The translations under genes were made by a program, and so were the position numbers. The notes beneath the pieces are model-generated. The model was given only the letters and a program-made list of their open reading frames with translations, made no database searches and was not told where the DNA came from. Of a stretch of DNA of 64,000 nucleotides, positions 11,861 to 22,712 are shown in pieces; the stretch's first letter is position 1, and each line of letters begins with the position of its first letter. The stretch is from Lyophyllum atratum (taxonomy: Eukaryota > Basidiomycota > Agaricomycetes > Agaricales > Lyophyllaceae), in the NCBI GenBank assembly GCA_014905825.1, contig JACGCN010000035.1, positions 248,001 to 312,000 of the forward strand, in the 5' to 3' direction.

Positions 11861-13789
11861 GCAGGCTGTCTCCTTCCACGCAACCGAATATTCCCATTCA
11901 AAGGCATAGATACAATAGATGGGCTCCATTGAATGTCTACATACATTTATAGTCCCTTCAGAGCTTTTCTCGAGCTCAGGATTGACCAGAAAGACGACTG
12001 GGGTCCGTGGGCCGCTAAACGGCAGATCCGAGTTCTGAATTTTCTTCGCGCCATCTCAAGAATTGTGACACCACCCAACCAGCAGATTCTGCCCGAGACG
12101 AGGAAGGTGATCTTGACATCAAGTCAGGGGCAAGGGACTCGATGAATGGCCCAGACATTTGGTGAAACATGGAATAGGCCGGCATACGGCACAACGACGA
12201 ATTTGACAACTTCTTAACCTGGGTGAAGGGGGGTTATGGTCACTGTAGTCTTCCATAGATGTCGTCTCAGCTTTCAAGTGGGGGCCCAGGGATCTCTGGC
12301 ACGGGAAACGCTTGCAACTCTGTCATAGCTTCTCATCTCGGAGGAGCCTCAACTCGTAGAGGCCGGCTGTACACGATGGCGCGATCACAGGGGTCGGTAG
12401 CAGAATCATCCAGCAGCGGAGAGTTAATCAAAATAATGGAGATTGCAACGGAAGATGGCGGCTACTGGCAGGGGCGCCAGGACTTATTCTACGAGTACTA
12501 GTAGTAGACGGTCTGGATGGTGTCTGCAGGCCCAGAAACGAGGGTCGGGACTCGGCAGTTGCTCGGCCTCCGTCGGTTTCTACGGGCTCTTGGAGCAGTA
12601 GAACAAGCATTTGTGGTGTATATAAGTCTTTTCTAGATTTTGTCTCCATAAGAGGCGTCCCGGAGTGCAGGACACGAAGCAAAGACATACCAGTGCCCAC
12701 CTCGGGGTACCAACATCCAAACCAAGTACAAACTCTTCCTTTCAACTCCTGGCCTTGATTCATTGCAAACACGGTCTTCAGGGCGTAGGGAGGCATTCCT
12801 AGAAGCTGCGGCTGGCTGATAAGAGGGCAGAGATAGGGTCCACGGTGGCGGCGTATTGACGGGCGCAATCTTGATCCATTAGAAGTCACGCACTGGCGAT
12901 GCCCGACAATCGCTGCTCATGCACCGACAGCCTCAGCTCACTGAACCAGACACCACCACATCCTGCCCACACCAGAACTAGCTCCTGCAACTGAGAAGAC
13001 CTGCGATTGCGGGCTCCTTCGAGTACAGGAGCTGAATTATGGGGGACAGGGCTTGAAGAGCAAAAGCAAGGTCCCTGGAAATGGTGCAGGCTCGAACGGG
13101 AATTTCTTGCCACTGCAGTATTGAGGTAGTGGGAGTGGGGGCGAAGGCAGATGTGTCCGATACTGGCTGCTGGGGCTGGGTCTGGAATCGGCGGCGAATC
13201 CAGGGTGCGTACCACTTTGAGCCCTGCAAAATGATAAGGGCGGGTAGCAACCTGCAGGGACAGAGGTAAATTCTCCTTAAAATACATGATATTAGAAGGA
13301 CGATTGAAAATGAAGGAAAAGTAAAGCAGTACCTTGGGACATTAATTTGATTATATAACCGGTCCTAGTCCTACACCCACAAAATGGGATGACCGCCGCA
13401 GCTCTTGTCACCAGAAGATACAAACCTACACTAAAACACCTAGAAGTATTGCGATGAGTATATTCAAGAAGACTTCCTAAGACTTTGGGCACGTACCTTG
13501 TCAGCCCGAAGGTGAACTTGAGACGAAGGGTCATCGACGTATGAGGCATCCAAGAGTCCCGATATCTGCGCTGGGTAAGCCTTGGTGTGCACAAGACCAC
13601 AGTGGAAGCTCGAGTATATAGCTACTTCCAAGCACCTGCGAACTGGGTCAGAGGTCTCGCTCGCCGGGGAGATACAAAACAATGCTGGATCCACGCAGGG
13701 GCTAAGTTGTATACCTTCATGCATGAGCATGTGCCGTGCAGAGCAAAAGCAGACTCAAAATGAGGATCGTCGACATACGAGGCAATCCT

Positions 13790-14010
13790 CGGTTCGTGGG
13801 GTCCAGTCCAACCCATCCGGTTTTTGGCCCAATTTGGCGCTGACCGCGACCGCGACTGGTTGGGAAATTCACGATGGACCTGCGACTGACGACCGAACCG
13901 CACACGACCGGTCGTTATCAGTTGTACCAGCTTACAAGACCGGTTTGGACCGGTTCCGACTGAACCAGGTTCCAACCGGTTTTGCGACTGACTTGAAACC
14001 GGTCGCGACC
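13790..14010. repeat. CCGGT-rich MITE-like relic
   Basis: Dense degenerate GACCGGT/ACCGGTT words in both orientations, like the subterminal arrays of the hAT-like elements at 19416-20606 and 26097-26734. It begins near GGTCCAGTCC and contains a CCCAATTTGGCG stretch resembling the right end of the 26.1-kb element. No target duplication could be identified, so the limits are uncertain. Confidence 0.45.
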
Positions 14011-14781
14011 GACGACGTAGCCACAAAATCTCTTACAGATACACTAAAATCCTAGTCTAGTTCAACCTAAGTGTCGTTAGGTGAGGGTTCCATTCGGTTG
14101 AGACGGCCAAAAATTCCGATGGCGTGATCATCGGGTCTGAGCTCCGAACCACGTTTGAGCGCTGAAAAACAATCTCGGATGTCATCACATGAGCTCGACG
14201 CGTCGCGATAGCCCAGCATTTTCAAGGCTCACTGTCGAAGAACGGACGTGAATCCGGGGCATTGTTGAAGGACTCATTCTGTGATGGTCACACGGCAGGC
14301 GGAATCGGGTTCTTATATCAATCTTGCTCGCCGTCTTATCCCCCTTCCGGTAGTCGACGCGTCTGGCATTCTCATAGATAAGCTGGAGGATCTCTCCAAG
14401 TCGCGGCTTCGATGTGCCATTCATCATCGCTACTACCATTCGCTGATGCAGGGGCGTCGCGATTCTCGAGTCGGAAGAATTGATGGAGGAATTTTGAGAT
14501 GGACCAAACCGCCTCCCGGATTACATTGAGAACATCTTTCATTTTTTGTGTATCTGAGCGAGCAGCGCGACATTTTCCTGGTGTTTGAGCTTCTGTAGGC
14601 ATAGTGCATATAGAAATTGGAGAGAAGTTTGAGCTGTACAGTAGAGTCAGATGCATATTATCTCTAATCTTATCTGGCTGATAAGGTCACACGTCGTCAT
14701 GCCTTGTCTTTTTCTTCACTTAAAGCCGCCCTTAACGCCGAACGGAACCCTTCACCAAGCAGCGCCTAAGTAAGAGCAGAC

Positions 14782-14899
14782 CCAAGGGGCTCCCAGCGGC
14801 GAAATCCGTGAAATGATGTTGCTCGAGAATTTTGGCATCTGGTGCCATAGGTCCCACCCCGTTTAGGCAATACGCCCGGGGTCCTGGTCTCATATCGCA
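14782..14899 (+). repeat. left 118-bp terminal inverted repeat
   Basis: Runs from CCAAGGGGC to CTCATATCGCA. Its reverse complement is found at 20928-20996 plus 21811-21862. Confidence 0.9.
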
Positions 14900-14985
14900 A
14901 TTATCTTTTATCTCAACCTGTTGATCTATACCGTAGTCATCCGTGAGCTGCGTGTTAAGGATAAACGCTGTATTCCTACGGTGCA

Positions 14986-17900
14986 CTATTTCTTTTGCTG
15001 AGAAGGATTGCACGATGCTGTACTTGAGGCATATGAGATGCTCGAAAATGCCCTCTTTCTCACGGCTGATGTCTCCCTCTCGTGCTCCTCATCCTCGGAG
15101 TCTCCTTCGTCCTCCCGTTCTGCTTCCAAGTCGTCGTTTTCCTCGCTCTGCAGCTCGTCCAGGCCATCGCTCTGCGGGACTTGGTACATTTCTCGGTAAG
15201 CTTCCGTTTGTATGACTTCTATTCTCATGCGATCTTCCTCTTTCCGGCTAATATGTGTTGACTTCCACAGGGCAACCGGGATGCGCGGGAATGAGCCAGC
15301 ATTGGGATCATGGTGGCATTCAATCATATGTTGTATGAAGTTGTATTTCCAGAAGGAATTAGGCTGGTTGTTTCGGGTTTTGGAACACAGGGGACAGCCG
15401 AGAGGAATATTGGTGCACGGTGTGCCATCCGTCGAGTTTTTCGCCAGTGAGTACACCATTTTCGAATGATGATAATCACAATCTGACACCAGCGTCACCT
15501 TTTGCTTCGCACCCGTCCCTTTCAAGACAAGCTGTGTCCGACAGCCCTCCAAGCCGCACCACCCGCACGGATTTGCACACATCTCCGAGCCCGGCACCTG
15601 GATGGCTGTCAACACCGGATATTAGGTAGGTCGTTATACAACGTACATCAGCTTCGTTTGGGTAGTAATCTTGACTCTCAGAATACACCTTAAATTGTGC
15701 AATTCGCAGGGCTCGAAGAATATGTGTCCCAACGTGATTTCGCATTTTACTGAGCGGGAGTTGTGTTCCACAGAGTCGGCAGGGAAGCTTTTCACGTCCA
15801 TCACGTTTGGAGACGTTGATTTCTACAGGGAGGGCTGTAATGCAGAGCTCTGGGTCACCGGTGAGTGATTTATAGGGAAGGCCTGGCACGGCGGCTAATA
15901 TTTTCGGAAGTGCCTCGAGATTATCCACAATCTCATCACTATCGGGGTTCATGTCATCCCATGCGATCTTCAGTGTATCCTTCAGGTCGGAAGGCTTTAG
16001 CGCCCACACCGGTGAGGAATCTTGGGCAGACACAATGTCTGGACCAAGAGGCAGGAATGCCGAGCCTGGTATCCGCGTTGCAAGGTGGCGCTGATTAATT
16101 ACACCGTCTTTACTAGCTTGTTGCTGTACATAATCCTTTGTCCACCTATATGTCGGCTCATTAATCTGTCTATCCGGTACGTGCGCTTTCAAGTCAAGAA
16201 TTTGAACAGCCACTGACACAGCTTTTGATCCAGTGTTGTGTTCGAGGTCCTCAATGTCTACAGAGCTCATGGCAGACCTGGAATTCCCTCGACGGAAATT
16301 CAACGCCTCGCCAACTGCAAGGCATACTTGGTCTACCACGCGTAGGAGAAATCCTCCTAAGTCTCCGCTTTTTACCAAGTTTGTATCGTTATCGGGAGTT
16401 GGAGGATTATTGAGATTCCTAAGGCGGCGCATCGTCTCATCGACTGTCACACCTTGAGCTCGCAGTGTGCATGTAGTCAACTTCCGAGCCCTATCTGAGA
16501 TGAGCATGCGTGCAACGAGTGTGTCAATATGCTGCATCTTGCCATCTACCAGCAAGTAAGGTTCATCGAGTCGTTTTTTCTGCGTTGGATTGAGAATTTC
16601 CATTACAAAATCATGTCTCTCGTCCTCACAGCCTTCCTCCACAAATGTAGACTCGCTGTCTGCGATGCCAGATGGGCTGGGCTGTATCAACTCGTCCTGC
16701 ACTACACTATCTTCGTCCTCCTCATACAGAAAGTCGCGGGCATCGACGAAGTCATTGTTTAACGGCTGGGCTGCGTTCACTGCAAAACCACCAACCAGCT
16801 CCTGAGAGTCATCGTATTCAGGATCTTCGTCGATTGTACGACAACCAACATAGTCTCCATGTGGGCGAAGGTGATCACGTCTCGGCTGAGAAGACCAGGC
16901 ATCCCAGTTTACGGTAATTCCTTCAGCTCCAAGGAATTTTGCAAGCAACTGATTTGCACGATCCCGTCCAGCAAGATATGCTGCAATAATATCGACATTC
17001 CCGACGCGGACGTTACCCAGCCATGATTTTGGGTTGACATGATCCACACCTTGGGCACCTGAAAGGTTTCGTCGTATATGGCCTCGGTAAAGGTCAGGAT
17101 GGCGTTCAAATATTGCGTTGATCTCGGCCCTGATGGCAAGTTTGTGGGAAAGCTGAAGGATATCAAAGTTTCGTGCATGGTCCTGGGTACGTGCATGTGA
17201 GAAGACCCCTTCCAAGCGGTCTGTACCCTCAAAAAGAATGTAGTAGAGTAGATCAGGATCAGCGAGCTGGTAACGAGCAATCGTGAAGATGATGTTCTTC
17301 ACAATGGCTTGGGAATCTGCAAAAAGGGCACCATTCATAAATGCCGTACGATGCTTGAGAAACATCGCTGTGATCAAATGAGAGTAGGCAGACAGTGAAG
17401 TGATTTGTTCAGATAGTGACATGCCAACGTCGACAAAGGGCAAGAGAAAATAGCTGAAGATTGTTGCCAAGAAGTAAATCTTTTGGACACGCACTGCGAA
17501 CACAGGAACAGTTGCTGCTTCCATAGCACTGCTGGACTCGTGGAGTAAGGTTTGGAGTAAGCGTACAGCTTTGGGGACGTTCTGCTTATCTGCTGGATTA
17601 AGAAGGACTTCCGCCTGGTTGGGGGTGACTCTCTCCATGATTGTCAATGCATATATGAAGTCGTCACGTAGGATGGTGTTGCTTCCAATTTGTGTTCCTT
17701 TCGGGGATCTGATCATTGTTGCAAACCGCTTCACAATGTGTTTTGGATCACATGTTGTGAGCAGTGAATTAGCGCCTGTGTAGCAGTTGAAACCAGGTAA
17801 TCTGTAGAGAATACGCCCCAGGCCAGAGTCCTGATCAAGCGCTTCTTTAACTCCCAAAGTAAAGCGCATACTGCGGAAAGAGGATTCCCCATCAGTGGCA

Positions 17901-20842
17901 AGCGTCCGAATAGGACCATGGATCTTTTCACCATCAGGGTGCACGTGATATGTGTCGATAAATTTGCAAAGCCATTTTGCAAGCTCATCACCTTTTTCGA
18001 CTTTGCATGAGGATGAAAGGACAAGTGGAACAGGGAAGTAATTTTCGGCTGCTGTAACAGGAGCCAGGGCAACGACAGTCCCATCCTTTCCATGGTGGCA
18101 AGCCTTCTGCTCGAGAGAATTTGCGATGTTGTCGATGTCATGGACATCATCCACCAGGAGCTTGGCCACAGTGTGCGCGTGTTCGCGGCATATTCCAAGA
18201 ATGTGTCCCTGCCCGTGATCGTAGCGGCACGCCTCCTCCAGGGCTACACCATCTATCATCAAGGTCTGACCAACTATGGCATTTAGAGGAGGCTTTCGAC
18301 CTGTCTTTCCCAGAAGCGAAGTAATGTTTGCAGATATCTCATTTGTAGAAGGTACTCCACTTGTGACCATGAGCTCTTTTTTCGTTTCAGAGTTGTATAA
18401 GAAGGATATGCCTCAGCCTTCTGCAGGACATAGAGAAGACGTGTTCCACCTAAGGCTTTGGCCAGAAAAGCGATGTCATATTCACGATCGGTCCAACCTG
18501 ATCGTGGCGCATAGACGCCGTCAACTGCTTGGACCAATTTTTTGTGAAGTGCCTCAGGTGAGTCCCCATGTCGAAGACCAATAGCTAGAATGGTGGAGGC
18601 CCCAGCAATTTTCTGCTGCGATAGCATCATCACGAGCCTCTTATAGTCATTCAGCTTCCTCGTGACCGTAGCAAGTTTGCGATCCTTATTAGATATCTTC
18701 GGAATCGGTCACATTTAGCATACATGAACAATAGAAATTGATACATATGCTTACCTGGGTCTGAAGGCGTACAATCTTTTTTGCTGCTTTATCTAGGAGG
18801 CCTTGAGACTGATGGTAGTTGAGATAAATTCACAGAGTCCGGGGCGCCACTTCAGAAAAAGTAGCATGCCTCATGAAAGCCTGGAGTTTGGGGCTCTTCA
18901 AAAGATCAGCACAGGCTGGGCACACGGGATAATGATGGGCATCGTGCAGGACTTTCAGGCAGCTTTTAGCGCGTAGCCGCACGCGAGTTTCCCTCATCTC
19001 GATCAATATCCACGGCGTTGCCTTTTGCTCGTGTTGTCGGTATGCATATGTATCCCAACTTGTGCCTGGGTACCATTCCACCCACTGCCCTTGACAATCA
19101 GGAAGATGTAAAGTAGATGACGGAGGTGAATTTGCAGGAGGAGATTCAGAAAATGGATCTTGAGGTATCGAAGACGACGAAGAACCGCCTATGCTGGTGT
19201 TGAGATTGATCATTGACGCGCGTGGTGTTAAGTCTCGTGTCAGAGGTTCGGGTGACGGGGTTGGATTTGCAGAAAGTGTTCGCATGACTATATCTTCTTG
19301 CTATGCGATTGGATGTGAAATTTAATTGTATCTACCCACCTGATAATGTTCCAAAGCTCGTAGTCAGTGCCGCCTTTGCTTCTGCCCGTGCTACAGCTTC
19401 TACATGTCTCTCCCATAGGGTTGCCGAAGTTCGGTTCAGTCCGGTTCTCGGGCAATTTTCCGAGAACCAGAACCAGAACCGATAGGTCCTGGAGGGAACT
19501 GAACCAGAACCGGAACTGAACTGTCAGAACCGTTCTCAAACGGTTCTGGACGGTTCTGAACCCGGTTCGAACCGAGAACCAAAAGATTTCCAAGAAAATA
19601 TAAGAAAAACTTCAATTTTCCGCCTGCGCATGCATGGACACTGTCCTCCTCACCGGCCTATGACTGAAATAGCTCCTGGTGCTAAAATCACCTGCAAAGC
19701 AGGCATCTCGGCGGCCAGGAGCAATAAAAAATAAGGCAAAGATGAGAACGGGCCGAAGTCCGCGGGCGGGGAAAGAGAAGTCGACTCGGGGCACTGCTGT
19801 GTGAAATGCGAACGGGACGGAGGCGATGGCTACGATCACGCCAATGTCTGGGTCAATGTCGGGTGACTGGAGCTGACGGGTGAAGGTGGTGGTGGGTTTC
19901 AGCTGGTGAGAATGTGGCGGCGGGTGTGGTAGATGGCAAATCACCGGGCTGCCGTGCATCGAATACAGAGTTGCACCCAAGGGTGGAGAGGACATTATTC
20001 TGTTGTCATCCTTCAAAACCATGATTAGCACACTGTGGATGGCGTCGTTGACGCCACCCCAGGAAAGCTAAGCTGATTACATACCTGGAGGCCCAACCCA
20101 TATACTCGAAACCACGCAAAGAACATTCGTCACCCAGATCCTCCCACCATTCCAAGGCCGTCCCTAGGAGCTTGAAGAGTACACCTACCCTGAAGACAAA
20201 AAGGGAGAACAAAACCCGATTAGGAGGTGCTGTGAGCGATGGGTGACGGGCTTTCATGCGCGAAATGGCTGGAGGAGATTGCCAGATCAGCGGAAGGCAA
20301 CCTCCCGTTTGCCATTGTAATTTTCGAAGTCCGACCAGTCATGTGCGCCAACGCGTCAAGACAAGACGCGAAAAATCTTCGAAAATACAGTCGTTTTGCA
20401 CCCAATTTTGCACCAGACTCCAGACCACTTCAGTTCACAGTTCGAACCGGTTCTGGACCGGTTCTGAAGGTCTTAACAAATGAAGAACCAAGAACCGAAC
20501 TTTTGTGTGTAGCCCGAACCAGAACCAGAACTGGACCAGAACCGACGGTCCGGTTCGGCGGTTCTGGTTCCGAACCGCGGTTCCGGACTGAACTTCGGCA
20601 TCCCTACTCTCCCACCGCCTCTTGCATTTATCCTTCCCCCTATGATTCCCTAGACTGACCGTGGATCTTGTTCGGCCCAAGATATAGAATTTGCCGCACA
20701 AGTCACAGCATATCAACGTCCTGTCGGTGGTTGCGTCGAAATAGATCGGAAAAGTAAGTGATCTCCCTGTTTTTCCCTCGAGAAGGTGAGCAACTTCTGG
20801 TGGGTGAACAAGGACTGCATCCGAGTGGTCGTTCTCAGGCAT
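14986..20842 (-). pseudogene. putative transposase, multi-zinc-finger, interrupted
   Basis: The start at 20842 opens an exon with a BED-like C2HC finger (CDLCGKFY...NHRGKDKC). The hAT-like insertion lies in this exon, and the frame is continuous when the sequence at 20615 is joined to that at 19415. Further exons (about 19286-18830 and 18785-18283) include CPACADLL and lead into a 964-codon frame (18370-15476). That frame has possible RNase-H-like acidic positions: D40 (LMIDGVALEE), D160 (LATDGESS), D208 (CDPKHIVKR) and E387 (DRLEGVFSHAR). A C2H2 finger (CRLCGTQL...HVGTHIL) lies near 15790-15710. After a last intron (about 15645-15605) a Cys/His-rich tail (PCGWCGLEGC...CPLC...H...H) and an acidic end stop at 14986. 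A one-base deficit in an A-run at about 18383-18390 shifts frame between the 18633-18283 exon and the long frame. Transposase function is inferred from position between TIRs; catalytic residues are unproven. Confidence 0.7.
19416..20606. mobile_element. hAT-like non-autonomous element, 1,191 bp
   Basis: The ends are TAGGGTTGCCGAAGTTC and the inverted TAGGGATGCCGAAGTTC. The 8-bp target duplication CTCTCCCA lies at 19408-19415 and 20607-20614. Eight-bp duplications and TAGGG/CAGGG-type ends are typical of hAT. Subterminal zones are dense in GGTTC/GAACC words. No transposase is inside. The core (about 19620-20260, minus strand) contains exon-like sequence with plausible splice sites (LFKLLGTALEWWEDLGDE...), perhaps captured host DNA. 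Confidence 0.9.
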
Positions 20843-20927
20843 GTTGAACGAGAGACGCGAGGATTACGCTGGACAATGGATTGCGACAACAATGACTCAG
20901 ATCTGCCCCCGTCTGTTATCGTGTTGA

Positions 20928-20996
20928 TGCGATATGAGACCAGGACCCCGGGCGTATTGCCTAAACGGGGTGGGACCTATGGCACCAGATGCCAAA
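20928..20996 (-). repeat. right TIR, inner part
   Basis: Reverse complement of the inner 69 bp of the left TIR, without mismatch by eye. It is separated from the outer part by the 814-bp AT-rich insertion, flanked by AAA on both sides. Confidence 0.9.
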
Positions 20997-21810
20997 CACA
21001 GGGTGCAAGCGACAATATTTTCATAAAAGGTAACTTGAACAAATAGTGAAGAAATACCTTATATACTGAGATTATGCAAGGGCATCATACTGTAAATCAA
21101 ATATTTAGTTTTAGCTAAGAATATATAGTGAGCAAAATTGTGATCTTATGATAGAACATATTCTGAATAAATTCATCATATCTTCAGAAAAAGAGCAGGC
21201 ATTATATGGTAAACATAAGGTATATCCTTTCAAGATAATTTCATAGAAGAGATGGTGAAAATATACTTCATATTTGTAGCATATTACCCCTGATTAAATC
21301 CAAAATATCTTCACACTATTTTCACAATATGATTAGTGAAGATTTTAAAATACCTTCACCATACCTCAGGATCAAACAGCAACATGGTAAAAATATTCCA
21401 AATATATGGCAATATGGTGAAGATATTCTGAATATCTCACTATGTTGCAGATATATTTACAATTTCTCCGCTGATCATATTGTAAAAATCGTGTGATCAT
21501 ATTTTGAATTTCTTCAGGAGACATATGCTGCAAATATGAAGTATACTTTCACTTTGTCCTTCATACAATTATCTTGGAAGAATATGGCTTATATTCATCA
21601 TGTAATGCTTGCTTTTTTACTGAAAATACAGTGAATTTATTCAGAATACGTTCTCTGATAATATGATAACTTTGCTTACTATATTTTCTTGTATAAAATT
21701 CAATATTTGATTCACAATATAATACCTCTACATAATCTGAACATATAAGGTATTCCTTCACTATTTGTTCAAGATACCTTTCATGAAAATATTGTCCTTC
21801 GCACCCTGTG
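20997..21810. mobile_element. AT-rich fold-back MITE, CACTA-like
   Basis: Starts CACAGGGTGC and ends GCACCCTGTG. Inverted arms of roughly 200 bp or more are similar but not identical (for example TTGAACAAATAGTGAAG in both arms). It is flanked by AAA at 20994-20996 and 21811-21813, where the intact left TIR has a single AAAA, so a 3-bp target duplication is supported. CAC-starting TIRs plus a 3-bp duplication fit the CACTA/EnSpm superfamily. It is AT-rich throughout, unlike the GC-balanced surroundings, and has no coding capacity of note. Confidence 0.85.
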
Positions 21811-21862
21811 AAAATTCTCGAGCAACATCATTTCACGGATTTCGCCGCTGGGAGCCCCTTGG
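21811..21862 (-). repeat. right TIR, outer part
   Basis: Reverse complement of the outer 52 bp of the left TIR (14782-14833), ending CCCCTTGG at 21862. Confidence 0.9.
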
Positions 21863-22123
21863 AGTCAACAAAGATGTTCTCGAAGTTGATTCTGTTGTCG
21901 CCCGCGTGACTTGTGAACGGTTCGGACCAGTCACGACTGGTCCTGACCGGTTGTGGCAGGCCGGCGATTTCCGAGCAACCACCGCAACCACTGGCCTGAT
22001 GATCACGGGTCCCGAAGTCACGTGCTGATAAATTGATGCTATCACTTCGGAATGCGTAGTATCCCACGAGCCAGGCCATATACAAAAAAAACCTCGTTCT
22101 ATAAATAGAACTCGGGACCAAAA

Positions 22124-22155
22124 GTTATCTGCCCGGCAACTTCCGGGCAGATAAC
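22124..22155. repeat. perfect hairpin, 13-bp arms
   Basis: GTTATCTGCCCGG, a 6-base loop, then its exact reverse complement. The arm word GGCAGATAAC recurs three times near 11.8 kb. It is probably a terminal structure of an old element. Confidence 0.8.
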
Positions 22156-22157
22156 TG

Positions 22158-22183
22158 CCCAGCACAACCATGCATAAACCCTT
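22158..22183 (-). repeat. dispersed 26-bp repeat, copy 2
   Basis: Reverse complement of 11240-11265, directly beside the hairpin. The homology stops where the hairpin begins, as if the hairpin belongs to a separate insertion. Confidence 0.7.
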
Positions 22184-22209
22184 TCAAGGTCGCTGGTTTC
22201 GGATCTGAA

Positions 22210-22423
22210 TGTAATCCTGGATTACGTACACTATTGATACATGCTTGGCGGCGTCCTCATTTATACCCGCCGCCTTACCTCTTTCTTCCTTCCTTCCCTT
22301 TTTCCCCATCTTTCATACTGCTACGCGTATCTCTGCACAGACTCTCAACAAATAGAACTCGTTCCTGTTTTGGTGCGTGTCTGATTCAGTGTTGCTTGCC
22401 CCTTTGGTTGGGACAAGCTTCCA
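22210..22423 (+). repeat. 5' LTR
   Basis: Starts TGTAATCCTGGATTACG and ends AAGCTTCCA. It differs from the 3' LTR at about 22406 (TTTGGTTGGG against TTTGATTGGG). Confidence 0.95.
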
Positions 22424-22712
22424 CTTTTTTTTAAACAACAAACAAACGTTACCTACAACGACCGCCGCCGTCTAATCGCTCAACGCGATTTTTTTCTCCT
22501 TTCGTCGTTATCTCCATTGGCGAGTGCCTGGCGCATACTGAACACTCTTGGCATCGTAGAATCGCCTTTTAGAGAATTTCGGAACTTGGCGTGCGCATAC
22601 ACCCAGGCCTCCATCCGTCAAACTGTCCCGCCTGCCTTCGGTCCCTCTTCCGCTCACTACACGCAGCCGCGCGCGTATCTCGCTCCCACAGGGCGTTGCT
22701 GCCGGTGCTCCC

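Larger units (their letters stand above)
8982..14781. other. gene-poor region with repeat relics
   Basis: No convincing gene was found in 5.8 kb; open frames are short and have no recognisable domains. Contents noted: a GA microsatellite near 9037-9050, a 22-bp tandem duplication at 9362-9405, two copies of AAATATTGGCCA.CCCGA near 10425 and 11180, a 26-bp sequence shared with 22158-22183, GGCAGATAAC copies near 11795-11860, and a CCGGT-rich MITE-like stretch near 13790-14010. Confidence 0.5.
14782..21862. mobile_element. large TIR DNA transposon with nested insertions
   Basis: It is bounded by 118-bp inverted repeats starting CCAAGGGGCTCCCAGCGG, identical by eye once the insertion in the right copy is removed. 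It encodes one long minus-strand gene for a multi-zinc-finger putative transposase. Two younger elements interrupt it: a hAT-like element (19416-20606) in exon 1 and an AT-rich fold-back element (20997-21810) in the right TIR. Without them the transposon is about 5.1 kb. No target duplication is obvious at its ends (left flank ...GCAGAC, right flank AGTCAAC...), so the superfamily is not settled. Academ- and P-type elements are candidates; the KDZ hallmarks I know were not seen. Confidence 0.8.
21863..22209. other. short repeat-derived spacer between two transposons
   Basis: No gene. Holds a near-palindrome GGACCAGTC...GACTGGTCC near 21925-21945, the 22124-22155 hairpin, the 26-bp dispersed repeat, and the CTGAA target duplication of the LTR element at 22205-22209. 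Confidence 0.6.

Noticed and set aside
14986..20842. KDZ (Kyakuja-Dileera-Zisupton) assignment for the transposase
   Set aside because: The YD.[AG]C-type catalytic signature and CxC clusters expected of KDZ proteins were not found; the family is left open.
21561..21761. 66-codon frame in the AT-rich element
   Set aside because: It lies in one inverted arm of the fold-back element and has no conserved features; AT-rich chance frame.
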